Origin: Oceanospirillaceae bacterium
GTDB taxonomy: Bacteria > Pseudomonadota > Gammaproteobacteria > Pseudomonadales > Balneatricaceae
Direction of reading: 5' to 3'
Assembly: GCA_013215375.1 (NCBI GenBank)
Contig: JABSRB010000013.1
Coordinates: 62,001-126,000 of the forward strand
Length of the DNA: 64,000 nucleotides
The notes beneath the pieces were generated by a model. The model searched no databases and was not told where the DNA came from. It worked only from the letters and a program-made list of their open reading frames with translations. How positions within the stretch are numbered: position 1 is the stretch's first letter; each line of letters begins with the position of its first letter. Both the position numbers and the translations under genes were made by a program. This document shows, in pieces, positions 25,037 to 34,784 of this stretch.

Positions 25037-25569
25037 TAGAGACATACTGGCAGCTTTTCTTGGCCTTCTTTATTCCCAACGTCATCGGTTACGGCGGCGG
25101 TCCCGCCATTATCCCCTTAATAGAGATCGAAGTAGTGAGCCATTACGGCTGGTTAGATTTACAACAGTTTTCAGAGACACTTGCCCTAGGAAACGCCCTT
25201 CCCAGCCCTATCGCTACTAAAATGGCTGGGCACATAGGCTACAGTGTCGCCGGCATCACTGGCGCTGTTATTGCGGTCTTTGCCACAGTCGCTCCCTCGT
25301 TACTGTTAATGATCGGTTTGTTATCGGTACTACACCGCTACAAAGACAGCATAAAAGTAAAATCTATGACCTTGTTAGTACGTCCGGTCATTGCCGTGAT
25401 GATGGCCATTCTTACCTACAAGCTGATACAAAACAGTTACTTTGATTCAGGCGTGTTTCACAGCGCAGGATTAATCATCGGCGCTTATTTACTGTTAGAA
25501 AAATTAAAAATACACCCAGCCTTGGTGATTGGTAGTGCTCTTGCTTATGGTGGAGTCTTTCTAGGTTAG
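25033..25569 (+). CDS. Chromate transporter-type membrane protein, C-half
   Basis: A 178-residue second half of the CHR pair, with its own IGYGGGPAIIPL and LPSPIATKMAGHIG motifs. It starts inside the previous gene (ATGA overlap), consistent with translational coupling. It has about five transmembrane segments and ends with a short tail after the last helix. It is probably the last gene of the GGT operon. Confidence 0.85.
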   Translation: MIETYWQLFLAFFIPNVIGYGGGPAIIPLIEIEVVSHYGWLDLQQFSETLALGNALPSPIATKMAGHIGYSVAGITGAVIAVFATVAPSLLLMIGLLSVLHRYKDSIKVKSMTLLVRPVIAVMMAILTYKLIQNSYFDSGVFHSAGLIIGAYLLLEKLKIHPALVIGSALAYGGVFLG

Positions 25570-26155
25570 ATTTAAAGCTGCAAATATTAATTTTACTGCT
25601 GCCCCTAACTTACAAGTTAGGGGCCTGTCGGATTAGATACCAAAATTCGCATCCTACCTCGGTGTATTGCATGGGGTAGAAAATACGAACTTTCCACTCT
25701 ACTTTCAAACAAGTTCCATAGCCACCATCGAATTTGTACCGTTATTAACTTGATATGCCTACTCCCAGCAATGCCGTAACACATGACACTGAACTCCTTT
25801 TCAAACAATTGTATATAAATGCCAGCAAACACACCCAGCCAACCTGCCAATATTAATGCTACGTTCATATCACGCTGTTATGTTAACCATTAGATAAACG
25901 TAGCCTTAACGAAAGATTTTGCTGTAGCAGGCTCTCATCGGACGCGTAATTGATGGTTACTTTTCACGAATACTCGCTTAAAACTCAGGCTGTTCTGTCG
26001 CTGTTTAAGGATAGATTCAAACAAAAAGTACCAATCATCAGCCTGATATGAAAAATATGAACTACAATAATTATTAAATACAGAATATATTTTTTAGCTT
26101 TTCATCAGCCTATTTTTCAAGCTTCCAATACCAATGTTAATAAGGAACCAACATT
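25570..26155. other. Intergenic stretch with one doubtful small ORF
   Basis: A minus-strand 83-codon frame at 25617-25868 starts with a hydrophobic helix (MNVALILAGWLGVFAGIYIQ) but is followed by an unusual basic and aromatic tail. It may be a decayed small membrane-protein gene. No ribosome site stands out and no family was recognised. The rest of the stretch shows nothing. Confidence 0.3.
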
Positions 26156-26758
26156 ATGCTAGATCACGAAACAGTCTTATTGCTGATAGGTTTTCAAAAT
26201 GATTATTTTTCCAAGGACGGGATATTACACGGCGTTTTCGAAGATCCAGCTGCGGTTGAGAAAGTAATAGATAATACTTGCCAGTTAATTGAAACCATTA
26301 AAGAAACAAACTTAAGAGTGGTTGAAACACCGATAAAATTCACTGAGGATTATACAGAATTGGATAATCCCATAGGAATTTTAAAAATGATTAAAGACAG
26401 CGGTGCCTTTAAGCAAAATAGCTACGGCTCTGCCACCATAGATAAAATAGCTAAATTACCGGTAAAGATTGAATCACTGGCAGGAAAACGCGGTTTAAAC
26501 TGTTTTTCTAACACTTCTATCCACGAGCTATTGCAGCAATACAATATTAAAAATGTGCTGATTGCGGGCGCCGTTACCTCGCTCTGTTTAGATACTGCAG
26601 GTCGTGAAGCTTTGGACCTTGGTTACAATGTGACTATGCTTAGCGATTGTATTTTGGCGAGAACAAAATTTGAGCAACAATATTATCTTGAAGAAATAAT
26701 GCCCTTATACAGCACCGTTCAAAGCTCACAGCAAGTGATCGCTAATCTGACAAGGTAA
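26156..26758 (+). CDS. Isochorismatase-fold cysteine hydrolase-like protein
   Basis: A 200-residue protein with the isochorismatase/nicotinamidase fold. Cys144 in AVTSLCLDTAGREA and Lys111 in AGKRGLNCF match two of the catalytic triad. The third position, normally Asp in a VxDxQxDF segment, is Gly12 (LLLIGFQNDYF), so hydrolase activity may be lost or altered. It overlaps or abuts the following GGDEF-EAL gene (TAATG), so the pair is probably co-translated and this protein may be a ligand sensor for it. That role is an inference. Its own substrate is unknown. Confidence 0.75.
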   Translation: MLDHETVLLLIGFQNDYFSKDGILHGVFEDPAAVEKVIDNTCQLIETIKETNLRVVETPIKFTEDYTELDNPIGILKMIKDSGAFKQNSYGSATIDKIAKLPVKIESLAGKRGLNCFSNTSIHELLQQYNIKNVLIAGAVTSLCLDTAGREALDLGYNVTMLSDCILARTKFEQQYYLEEIMPLYSTVQSSQQVIANLTR

Positions 26759-26763
26759 TGCCT

Positions 26764-28584
26764 ATGTCAATAAATAGCAGCAAACCGGGCGTCAATGAGC
26801 GACTCGCACAATCCCAAAACCGTCTTATTGAACACTTACGCAGTTCTGAAAAACGCTATTCAGACTTAGTGGAACACTTGCGTGATGTGGTATTTCAACT
26901 TGACGTCAATCTAAATTGGCATTACTTAAATAAAGCGTGGCATACATTATCCGGTTTTAGTGTTGATGAGACTATTAATACTCCGTTTATTAACTATTTG
27001 TTAAAAGCAGAGCAACCATTATGCAATTCAGGCTTTAAGGCGCTTCTTAATGGTCAACAACAAGAGCTTACCCTACAAATACATTTAATTAGTGCCGACC
27101 AACAATGTCATATTGTGGAACTTTCTTGTCGCGCCTTTAAAAATGAGCTGGGTCATTTTCAGGGAATTGCAGGTATCTTAAGTGATATTACCGAGCGGGT
27201 AAAAGCACAGTCTAAGATTACACATCTTGCTTATCATGATGCATTAACAGGATTAGCTAACCGCAGACTGATGCTAACCTACTTACAAGATATCCTAGAT
27301 TCTCCCTCTATCGGGGGCTTGATTTTCATTGATTTAGATGATTTTAAAGGGATTAATGATAATCATGGCCACTTCATTGGTGACTTACTTTTATGCAGTG
27401 TCGCAAAAAAAATAGAACACCTACTCGCTAATCGAGATGCCCTAGCCTCTAGAGTGGGTGGCGATGAATTTGTCATCTGCATGAATTTTGAAACCGAAGA
27501 TGCTGACAATGCGCAACAACAGCTGCTCGGGTTTGCAACCCTTTTGGGTGATAGCATTGCTAAAGAGCAAATACTGGATACCACTAAAGTATCAATACGG
27601 GCCAGTATAGGGGCTCTTTTATTAAACTCAGGGCATATAGACCCCGAGCAAGCTTTACACTGCGTGGATGCAGCCATGTACAAATCCAAACGCCAGGGGC
27701 AAAATAGAACGCAACTTTATGACAAAACTTTTGAGCAAGAACAAAACAGACTTAAAACGTTCAAAGAAGATATCGAAAATGCAGTACAAGTCGGTGAGTT
27801 TCAGCTTTACTACCAACCTCAAGTGGACTTAGTCGATAATTATGTCGTGAAGGTAGAAGCATTAATTCGCTGGAACCATCCGCTTAAAGGAATGATTTTG
27901 CCCGATAATTTCATCCCCTATTTAGAGCAAAGTGGCCTGATAGTCCAGGTAGGTGCATGGGTATTAAATGAGGGCTGCCGTCAATTAAAAACATGGATAA
28001 ATCAGGGGATTGATAAAATAGTCATGTCTATTAATGTCAGTGCCCACCAATTCATGCAGCCGAATTTTATGACACTACTGTCCGATTGTCTCCATAGACA
28101 TAATATTCCAAGACACTTATTGGAGTTAGAATTAACCGAAAGCGTCGCGATCAAAGATGTCAAACTAGCCATCGATAAAATGAGAGAGATCCAGCAGTTA
28201 GGCGTAAAGTTAGCGTTAGATGATTTTGGAACAGGTTATTCATCACTCGCCTATCTCAAAAATTTTCCGGTGCATACCTTAAAAATTGATAAGTCATTCA
28301 TCAATGGCATTCCCAACGATGGTTACGATACTACGATCATTGAAACTACCTTAGTGATGGCGAAGCATTTAGGGATAGAAGTAGTGGCGGAAGGCGTCGA
28401 AAACAATCAACAGTTAGCCTTTTTAAAAAAGTTGAATTGCCAGTTATATCAAGGCTTCTTATACAGTAAACCATTATGTGCAGCAGACGTTCTTAAGCTA
28501 TTAATCAAAAATATTAAACATCCCAAACCAATTCAAACCAATGCCACAACCCATATGCCCTCATTGATACCTGGTTGCCGTTAA
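26764..28584 (+). CDS. PAS-GGDEF-EAL cyclic-di-GMP enzyme
   Basis: A 606-residue cytoplasmic protein: a PAS domain (about 35-150), GGDEF domain with the intact motif GGDEF at 232-236, then an EAL domain with the EAL motif at 365-367 and the DDFGTGYSSL loop. It can therefore make and/or degrade cyclic di-GMP. There are no membrane segments. The ATG at 26764 is preferred because AAGG lies eight bases upstream; an ATG two codons earlier overlaps the preceding stop codon. It is the partner of the preceding isochorismatase-fold protein. Confidence 0.95.
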   Translation: MSINSSKPGVNERLAQSQNRLIEHLRSSEKRYSDLVEHLRDVVFQLDVNLNWHYLNKAWHTLSGFSVDETINTPFINYLLKAEQPLCNSGFKALLNGQQQELTLQIHLISADQQCHIVELSCRAFKNELGHFQGIAGILSDITERVKAQSKITHLAYHDALTGLANRRLMLTYLQDILDSPSIGGLIFIDLDDFKGINDNHGHFIGDLLLCSVAKKIEHLLANRDALASRVGGDEFVICMNFETEDADNAQQQLLGFATLLGDSIAKEQILDTTKVSIRASIGALLLNSGHIDPEQALHCVDAAMYKSKRQGQNRTQLYDKTFEQEQNRLKTFKEDIENAVQVGEFQLYYQPQVDLVDNYVVKVEALIRWNHPLKGMILPDNFIPYLEQSGLIVQVGAWVLNEGCRQLKTWINQGIDKIVMSINVSAHQFMQPNFMTLLSDCLHRHNIPRHLLELELTESVAIKDVKLAIDKMREIQQLGVKLALDDFGTGYSSLAYLKNFPVHTLKIDKSFINGIPNDGYDTTIIETTLVMAKHLGIEVVAEGVENNQQLAFLKKLNCQLYQGFLYSKPLCAADVLKLLIKNIKHPKPIQTNATTHMPSLIPGCR

Positions 28585-28702
28585 ACCCCTCAGGTTAACG
28601 CTCTCATTTTGCTGGGTAAATTAAGGGTCTTGTCATTTCCTTTAGTACAACAAACTCTCGCCCTAAGGACCGTATATAAACCCTTAATAATTTAGGCTCA
28701 GC

Positions 28703-31162
28703 CTAATGCACCTCTATTGAAGCATTTATTTTGTCCCATTCTCCACTGGCTTTTAACCGCGCTAGTGCCATTCGAAAATGATTGACGATTGCCTCTGAAG
28801 TGTTTTTGCTAAAGGCTAAATAACCATCTATAGACAGCTCTGTAACAGGATACGCCTCTGAAAAATCTTGAGCTGATAAGCCCAGTGATTCTACTTGAGA
28901 AATAAAGGATGATTTGGCCGCGATTAAAACATCAATGCGACCTGCGGCTAATTTTTTAATGTTTTGGCCAATAGATACGACATCCTCAAGCGTCTTAATT
29001 CCGCGCATTTTCAAATACCGATGAGCACCGCTTTTTCTGACCACTCCCACTTTATAGGACTTTAAATCCTCAAGCTTATTTATTTGAATATCCGATCTCG
29101 TTTTAAGTCGATACACATGGGTATCAATCGGGGTGATGGTGCCCACCCATTTAAACAGTTGTTCATTCTCTGGCAATCTCTCTATTAAATAAATTAGGGT
29201 ATTTTTTTGTTTCAATGCTAAATGATAAGCGCGGGCCCAAGGGTAAATATTTATCTTAGATTTCACTTCTAGTCTTTTCAGAAGGGTTTGCACAACCTTG
29301 GTTGACTGCCCCTTTAACTCGCCTTTGTCGACATATATAAAAGGCGATACTAAGGCGGTATTAATGGATATTTTCTCATCCAAAAGTCGAAATTCATTGT
29401 TCAACTTCGCCCCTGAAGGCTTTATATTATGAATAATGACATGACTACTTTGCCACCAGCTTGTGGGTTGAATATAGGGATTATCAGCCGAGGGCCAATT
29501 CGTCCAATAGGTATGGTTAAAAGGGACTATTTTTTTGGCTTGAGCCACTGGAATAATTGGTAATTCGTCCAGCCACAGATCCATAGCTTGCACAATAAGC
29601 GCGGGAATGCCCGAATCATTCATCGGCAGCTTACCTATTTGATCCACCAAATTACTATATGCTTGGTTTTTCCACCGCCAGCCATTGGCATCGGCGGAGC
29701 TAATCTGCTCTCCAATAGGCTTATACCATCGAATATTAAAACTATTCAGGGAAGACCACGGCTCGTTAACGGATCCACAAGCCTGCCAACCCACACGTGC
29801 TTGGTAGTCACCACTAAAGAATTTTTCCCAAAAAGAAGCGTAGGGAACATTTCCCCAAGTGGCATTGATACCGACCTGTTGTAATTGCTTAACCACTACC
29901 TGTGCCAATAACTGCTTTTCTATTAAAGGTTCAGGTGTCTGTATATGCAAAGAAAGCTCTTGGCCTGCCTTCTCGAAATATCCAGTTTTACGATTTAAGA
30001 TGTATCCTTTTGATTTAAATATCTCTCTAGAGCGGACCGGATCAAATGTCAGCAACGGGTATTTATTATATAAACCGGCATTTTTTAGGATCTCAACATA
30101 GCCATTTAAAATGCTATAAGCGGGAAAAAAATGTTTGGCTGGGATAGTAGAGCCTTGATATGCCAGGGATACTACTTCTTCTCGATCAATGGCAAAATTC
30201 AGTGCCCAACGCATATCTTTATCATTCCAAGGGGGAGCACTGTTATTGATTTCTATATTCCTAACACAGGGGTCTGGCCAGGAATAAGGTAGCTTTTTAT
30301 GGTAGGCAGAAATCCTGGGATTGATCTCTTGCAGTGACAGAAACTCCTCCACACTAATGTCCAGTAAACTGTCTAATTCATCAATGGCCATCGCGGCAAT
30401 GCGTGTCTCCTTTCCTCCTAAAGCTACCCACACCAATTTTTTGGGGTTAGGCAAAGGCTTGAAGCCCACATTTGCACCCCACCAATTGTCATCTCTTGTA
30501 TAGACAAATCTAATTTGGCTTATATCAGCTACTTTGTAGGGGCCAGTAAACACCGGCCACCCCTTCTCTGAGTCATAGTTATTGAACACTAAAGGGTCTT
30601 TATCTTGCCAAATATGCTCCGGCAAAATGTTGATTCGACCCCATATTTTCACTGAAAAATGGTCTAATATAAAACGCGGATTTGCTTCCGTCAGATCAAA
30701 TCTTACCGTTAACTCATCAATCTTGGTGACGCTTTTCACCCAACGTATAATTTCACCGGCATATAATAACTGTGGATTGTTTTTTAATAAGTTAATCGTA
30801 AACACTAGATCATCGGCATTCATGTTCTCCCCATCGCTCCATTTTATTCCCTGGCGCAAATTGATGGTCCATTGTTTGCCGCTTTTATCGGCCTCGTAAC
30901 TTTCAGCCAGCCAGGGAATTATCGATCCGGTCTCATAATTCAGTATGAATAGGGGTTCCATAACCGCTTGATGAAAACCTTGATCTAGCCGCCGATCCTT
31001 TACATAGGGATTCCAATTTTCTGGGTTTGCCACCGGCCCACCGCCATTGTCAAAGATTACCGTCTCGCTTCGAAGTGCCTCGCGGTAATCAGCACCCATA
31101 GCAGGGACGGTAAATAACAAGAAGGCCATTAATATACAGATACTTAATTTATTAGATCCCAC
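28703..31162 (-). CDS. Two-part periplasmic binding protein: SBP5 fused to SBP3
   Basis: An 819-residue protein with a signal peptide (1-23, ending AMG-AD). Residues 40-560 are a family 5 solute-binding domain of the OppA type (e.g. LAESYEADKSGKQWTINLRQ, RWALNFAIDREEV). Residues 590-819 look like a family 3 domain (INTALVSPFIYVDKGEL, IDVLIAAKSSFISQ, FRMALARLKASGEWDKI). Fusions of these two unrelated families are uncommon. No permease or ATPase genes are adjacent. The GTG start at 31160-31162 has GGAGGGG upstream. Likely ligands (peptides, amino acids) are only inferred. Confidence 0.8.
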   Translation of the reverse strand: MGSNKLSICILMAFLLFTVPAMGADYREALRSETVIFDNGGGPVANPENWNPYVKDRRLDQGFHQAVMEPLFILNYETGSIIPWLAESYEADKSGKQWTINLRQGIKWSDGENMNADDLVFTINLLKNNPQLLYAGEIIRWVKSVTKIDELTVRFDLTEANPRFILDHFSVKIWGRINILPEHIWQDKDPLVFNNYDSEKGWPVFTGPYKVADISQIRFVYTRDDNWWGANVGFKPLPNPKKLVWVALGGKETRIAAMAIDELDSLLDISVEEFLSLQEINPRISAYHKKLPYSWPDPCVRNIEINNSAPPWNDKDMRWALNFAIDREEVVSLAYQGSTIPAKHFFPAYSILNGYVEILKNAGLYNKYPLLTFDPVRSREIFKSKGYILNRKTGYFEKAGQELSLHIQTPEPLIEKQLLAQVVVKQLQQVGINATWGNVPYASFWEKFFSGDYQARVGWQACGSVNEPWSSLNSFNIRWYKPIGEQISSADANGWRWKNQAYSNLVDQIGKLPMNDSGIPALIVQAMDLWLDELPIIPVAQAKKIVPFNHTYWTNWPSADNPYIQPTSWWQSSHVIIHNIKPSGAKLNNEFRLLDEKISINTALVSPFIYVDKGELKGQSTKVVQTLLKRLEVKSKINIYPWARAYHLALKQKNTLIYLIERLPENEQLFKWVGTITPIDTHVYRLKTRSDIQINKLEDLKSYKVGVVRKSGAHRYLKMRGIKTLEDVVSIGQNIKKLAAGRIDVLIAAKSSFISQVESLGLSAQDFSEAYPVTELSIDGYLAFSKNTSEAIVNHFRMALARLKASGEWDKINASIEVH

Positions 31163-31507
31163 TCCAGCCCCTCCTAATCATCCCCTTTTTCTAACAACTA
31201 AGCATTGCAGAGAACATTCAAATGCTAAGATATAGAGAATTAAATTTTGTAAAAAATGGATTGTTTTGCTTAAGTTTAAGATCAAAACGCAATAATTACT
31301 GCGGGGCTGAATTTAAATAGTCCAAAACCTTATGAAGCTTTACGGCAACCACTGGTTTTCTCTATAAAGATGGAGAAGAGCAATATGCATTGCCCCTTGA
31401 TAAAGGGTCGATACTTGATCATTGGGCCTCTTCTCCTGAATACGCTCACTAACCTGCCTAAAAGATCCCTAAACCTTTGGCGGCTTACAATGCATAACAT
31501 CATCAAG
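31163..31507. other. Intergenic stretch with no recognised feature
   Basis: It lies between the LysR gene and the SBP fusion, both on the minus strand. It is A+T-rich near 31200-31260. No gene, clear terminator or repeat was seen. Confidence 0.5.
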
Positions 31508-32407
31508 CTAAGCCACCGGGCGAAACCCGGCAAACAAACTCTTCTGTGACCTAATTAAATCAGCCAATGCATCTTTCACTTTATTAATGGTTTGATTATC
31601 ACGATCTTCAGCATGGCAAACCATCCATTGATCATGACCCAGTTCAGTTATCAGTGGTGAAACCCTACACAAGCTCTTTTCAGTATCGCCGATAAAGCAA
31701 GGTAATACCGCACACCCCACCCCTAGCTTAACCCCTTCAAGGAGGGATAGCGTTGAAGAGCAACTAAGTATTGCCGGAGCGACGAGTCGCTGGGAGAGCC
31801 ACTGTGATGAAGGTAGTGAATAATTTTGAGTATTTAACGATAACCACGCATAAGTTGCGCCCTGCAGGTCACTGAGGTTTATCTGACCTTGATAAATGCT
31901 TGTTGCTGCATAGATAGCAAACTCAACCCGTGCGATGCGCTGCCCTGCTAATCCTGGTGTTTGCGGCCGAGAATTTCTAATGCCTAAACAAGCTTCCCTA
32001 CGGCCCAAATTTAATCGGGCAGACCCCGCTAACAACTCTATGTTCACAGCGCCTATGTTTTGAAAAATACCTTTCAGTGACTTTGCGATAAACATACTGG
32101 TCCAATCTCCAGCGGCCACTTTAACGCTGCTCTGCAAATGATGGCTATCGCGCCAGTGCTCAATGTCTTGCATGCTCTGTCGCATCAGCTGTACTTTCTC
32201 TATCAGCTGTAGTCCTTGTGCGGTTAACTCATAACCTTCTCTATGCCTAATAAACAGCCCGATGCCTAAACGCTTCTCCAGAGCGCGCATTCTCCGGCTT
32301 AAAGTCGCGGTACTCGCCCCACTCAACAAGGTTGCTCCCACTAACCCTTGCGCTTGTGCCACGGCTAAAAACAATCGGTAGTCATCCCAATTTTGCTTTT
32401 CATTCAT
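31508..32407 (-). CDS. LysR-family transcriptional regulator
   Basis: A 299-residue LysR-type regulator. The N-terminal winged helix starts WDDYRLFLAVAQAQG and continues with TATLSRRMRALEKRLG, followed by the effector-binding domain. I start at the ATG at 32405-32407; the open frame continues 32 codons upstream without a family-like sequence. It is divergent from the aldo/keto reductase gene about 110 bases away and is a likely regulator of it. Confidence 0.88.
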   Translation of the reverse strand: MNEKQNWDDYRLFLAVAQAQGLVGATLLSGASTATLSRRMRALEKRLGIGLFIRHREGYELTAQGLQLIEKVQLMRQSMQDIEHWRDSHHLQSSVKVAAGDWTSMFIAKSLKGIFQNIGAVNIELLAGSARLNLGRREACLGIRNSRPQTPGLAGQRIARVEFAIYAATSIYQGQINLSDLQGATYAWLSLNTQNYSLPSSQWLSQRLVAPAILSCSSTLSLLEGVKLGVGCAVLPCFIGDTEKSLCRVSPLITELGHDQWMVCHAEDRDNQTINKVKDALADLIRSQKSLFAGFRPVA

Positions 32408-32519
32408 GAAAGCCCACTTCCATTTTTGTCTGTTTATTAAACACCATCTCTTTGAGAGCATGATAGCGCAAGTATTAAATAAAATTTCATAATTAAAAGT
32501 CAAATTTTAGGAGCACAAG

Positions 32520-33533
32520 ATGCACCAGAAACTACAGCAGCAACACCTTGGGAAAAAAGGGCCACTCATTAGCCCGATGGGGATTGGTACTTGGGCGATC
32601 GGCGGTCCTTTTTATGCAGGCGCTGGATTAGGTTTTGATCAAGGGGCAGCCTTAGGTTGGGGACAAGTAAAAGATAGAGAGTCGATAGACTGTTTACGTT
32701 TTGCCTTAGATGCGGGGGTCAATTTTTTTGATACCGCAGATCTTTATGGCGCTGGACACAGTGAGGTAGTGGTCGGGCGCGCTTTTAAAGGCATACGCGA
32801 GCAAGTGCTGATTGCCAGTAAATTTGGCAATACTTTTGATGCTAATTTAAAAACAATGACCGGCACCGATATTAGTCCAAGCTATATAATAAAGGCCTGT
32901 GAAGATTCATTAAAGCGCCTACAAACGGATTGGATAGACCTTTATCAAGTGCATTTAGAAGATATCGATACCGAGCAAATCCCCTTGGTTACCGAAGCCT
33001 TAGAGGTTTTGTGTGAAGCGGGGAAAATTCGCTGTTATGGTTGGAGCACCAACAATATTGAAGGTAATGCATTATTTTGTAAAAGCGATCAAGCAACTGC
33101 GCTTCAGTTTGATATGAATGTATTGCACCGCGCAGATCATATGCTCAGCTGCTGTGAATTGAACAACTGCACCGCCATCATCCGCCAGCCTCTGGCAATG
33201 GGCTTGCTCTCGGGTAAATATGTGACGTCTAAAGTGCTATCCAACAGTGACATTCGTAAAGACCCACCGCCTTGGCTGACTTATTTTGATAAAAATGGTG
33301 CTGATAAAACCCATCTTAAACGTTTGGCCGCCATTAAAGAGATATTAACCAGTAATGGCCGCACTATCACCCAAGGGGCTCTCGCTTGGATCTGGGCCAA
33401 ACACCCTAACTGTGTGCCCATTCCAGGAGTGAGAACGGTTGCTCAGGTCAAAGAGAACATCGCCGCAATGGATTACGGTGCTCTTACGCAAGCACAACTG
33501 ACAGAGATTGACCAGCTACTTGAACTTGTGTAA
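32520..33533 (+). CDS. Aldo/keto reductase
   Basis: A 337-residue NADPH-dependent oxidoreductase with a TIM-barrel fold. The catalytic tetrad can be placed at Asp71 and Tyr76 (FFDTADLYG), Lys101 (IASKFGN) and His145 (YQVHLED). The length is usual for the family. The ATG at 32520 has TAGGAG seven bases upstream. The substrate is unknown. The divergent LysR gene is the likely regulator. Confidence 0.9.
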   Translation: MHQKLQQQHLGKKGPLISPMGIGTWAIGGPFYAGAGLGFDQGAALGWGQVKDRESIDCLRFALDAGVNFFDTADLYGAGHSEVVVGRAFKGIREQVLIASKFGNTFDANLKTMTGTDISPSYIIKACEDSLKRLQTDWIDLYQVHLEDIDTEQIPLVTEALEVLCEAGKIRCYGWSTNNIEGNALFCKSDQATALQFDMNVLHRADHMLSCCELNNCTAIIRQPLAMGLLSGKYVTSKVLSNSDIRKDPPPWLTYFDKNGADKTHLKRLAAIKEILTSNGRTITQGALAWIWAKHPNCVPIPGVRTVAQVKENIAAMDYGALTQAQLTEIDQLLELV

Positions 33534-33546
33534 ATAAACATAGCAC

Positions 33547-34143
33547 TCATAAATACTTTCCAATCACCGCCAGCATCGCCGCCACATATTGTTCTTTTTC
33601 ACCGGTAGGGGCAACGTAGTGGATGGCGTTGCTAGCAGCATCTAGTCCCGCTGTTTTAGCAATAAACCACGCAGCGAGGTAAGAGGAAGCTAAGCAGCCC
33701 CCTGCCGTCGCTATATTACCGCTAGCCACTAAGGGCTGATTTAATACTTCTACCCCCGCCTCGATCACCCAAGGCTTAGTGGTTAAGTCGGTACAAGCAG
33801 GCAGCCCATTCAAATAACCTAACTTTGCCAGTAGTAAAGCACCTGAACATTGCGCTCCAATTAACTGTCGCTCAGGGTTTAGCTTTAATCTACCGAGTAA
33901 CTGTGCATCTTTGGCAATCTCACGCGTATAGATACCACTGCCAAACAATACGATATCGGCGCTATTGGCAAATTCTAAGGGCTGCTGAGCCTGTACTGTC
34001 ACATTATTCATGCTAGTGACAGATTCTGTCGGGCAGGTGATCTGCACATTCCAACCCTGCGGCTGCATGCGATTTAAAATGGCTGAGGCGATGAAAGAAT
34101 CTAATTCATTAAAGCCTTCGAAAGTGAGTACTGCAACGTTCAT
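33547..34143 (-). CDS. DJ-1/PfpI family protein
   Basis: A 198-residue protein with the DJ-1/PfpI fold. The nucleophile elbow GAQCSGALLL places Cys99. The N-terminal strand VAVLTFEGFNELDSF and the GGCLASSYLAAWF helix are typical. Members act as amidases, glyoxalases or chaperones; the role here is unknown. It converges on the aldo/keto reductase gene with only 13 bases between them. Confidence 0.85.
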   Translation of the reverse strand: MNVAVLTFEGFNELDSFIASAILNRMQPQGWNVQITCPTESVTSMNNVTVQAQQPLEFANSADIVLFGSGIYTREIAKDAQLLGRLKLNPERQLIGAQCSGALLLAKLGYLNGLPACTDLTTKPWVIEAGVEVLNQPLVASGNIATAGGCLASSYLAAWFIAKTAGLDAASNAIHYVAPTGEKEQYVAAMLAVIGKYL

Positions 34144-34192
34144 GGATAGGACCTATTATAGATATCTAGTTTTTGTTAATCACGCTAATGCC

Positions 34193-34768
34193 TCACACTT
34201 CTAACACTTGAGGCTTCACTACTGCTCGCCCATCATTTGCATAAAAGGGATTAGGGTTACTCTTTCCCAGTAGCTTCCATAGAATTATCTTAGCGATAGC
34301 TAATAGCTTGATCTTGCGACTCTCCCCTGCAAATTTTTCACTATCAGGTAGCCCAGGTAAGGAATTTTCAACCTTATTAGTACCGACCACAGGCCCAATA
34401 AGCCCATCTACGTCTTGATCATCGCTAATAAATTCATAAGCTAAGCCGACGAAGGGGATTTTACGGCTAACAGTGTTGGCGATAGGTGTATCGCAACAGG
34501 CACTGTGCCAACGATACAACCCTTTCCTGGTTAATCGAGTACAGCGCAGATGCTGCTGGCCTTGTAATATTTCAATCATACTCGGTGCTATTTGTAATAT
34601 TTGTGTGCCACCATATTGATTGAGAATGCCTCCTGCTGGCGCCAAATGCTTAGCGAAAGTTTGACAGTCACTACAGTAACAAACCAACCTCATACCCTTA
34701 CCCGGTTTTATAGCACGCACCACCCCGGTGATAGTTTTGCACTGACAACTTAACTGTAAATCGCTCAT
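34193..34768 (-). CDS. DUF6151/GFA-like cysteine-rich protein
   Basis: A 191-residue protein. CQCKT near the N-terminus, VCYCSDC at about residues 29-35 and later HSACCDTP correspond to the zinc-binding cysteines of the GFA/CENP-V-like fold. The family is not well characterised. It lies 50 bases upstream of the DJ-1 gene on the same strand and may be co-transcribed with it. A heptad repeat tract lies in its upstream region. Confidence 0.6.
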   Translation of the reverse strand: MSDLQLSCQCKTITGVVRAIKPGKGMRLVCYCSDCQTFAKHLAPAGGILNQYGGTQILQIAPSMIEILQGQQHLRCTRLTRKGLYRWHSACCDTPIANTVSRKIPFVGLAYEFISDDQDVDGLIGPVVGTNKVENSLPGLPDSEKFAGESRKIKLLAIAKIILWKLLGKSNPNPFYANDGRAVVKPQVLEV

Positions 34769-34784
34769 AACTTCCCCAATGTAA

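Noticed and set aside
31330-31533. 67-codon minus-strand frame at the end of the LysR gene
   Set aside because: It overlaps the LysR C-terminus in another frame, has a basic low-information sequence and no ribosome site.
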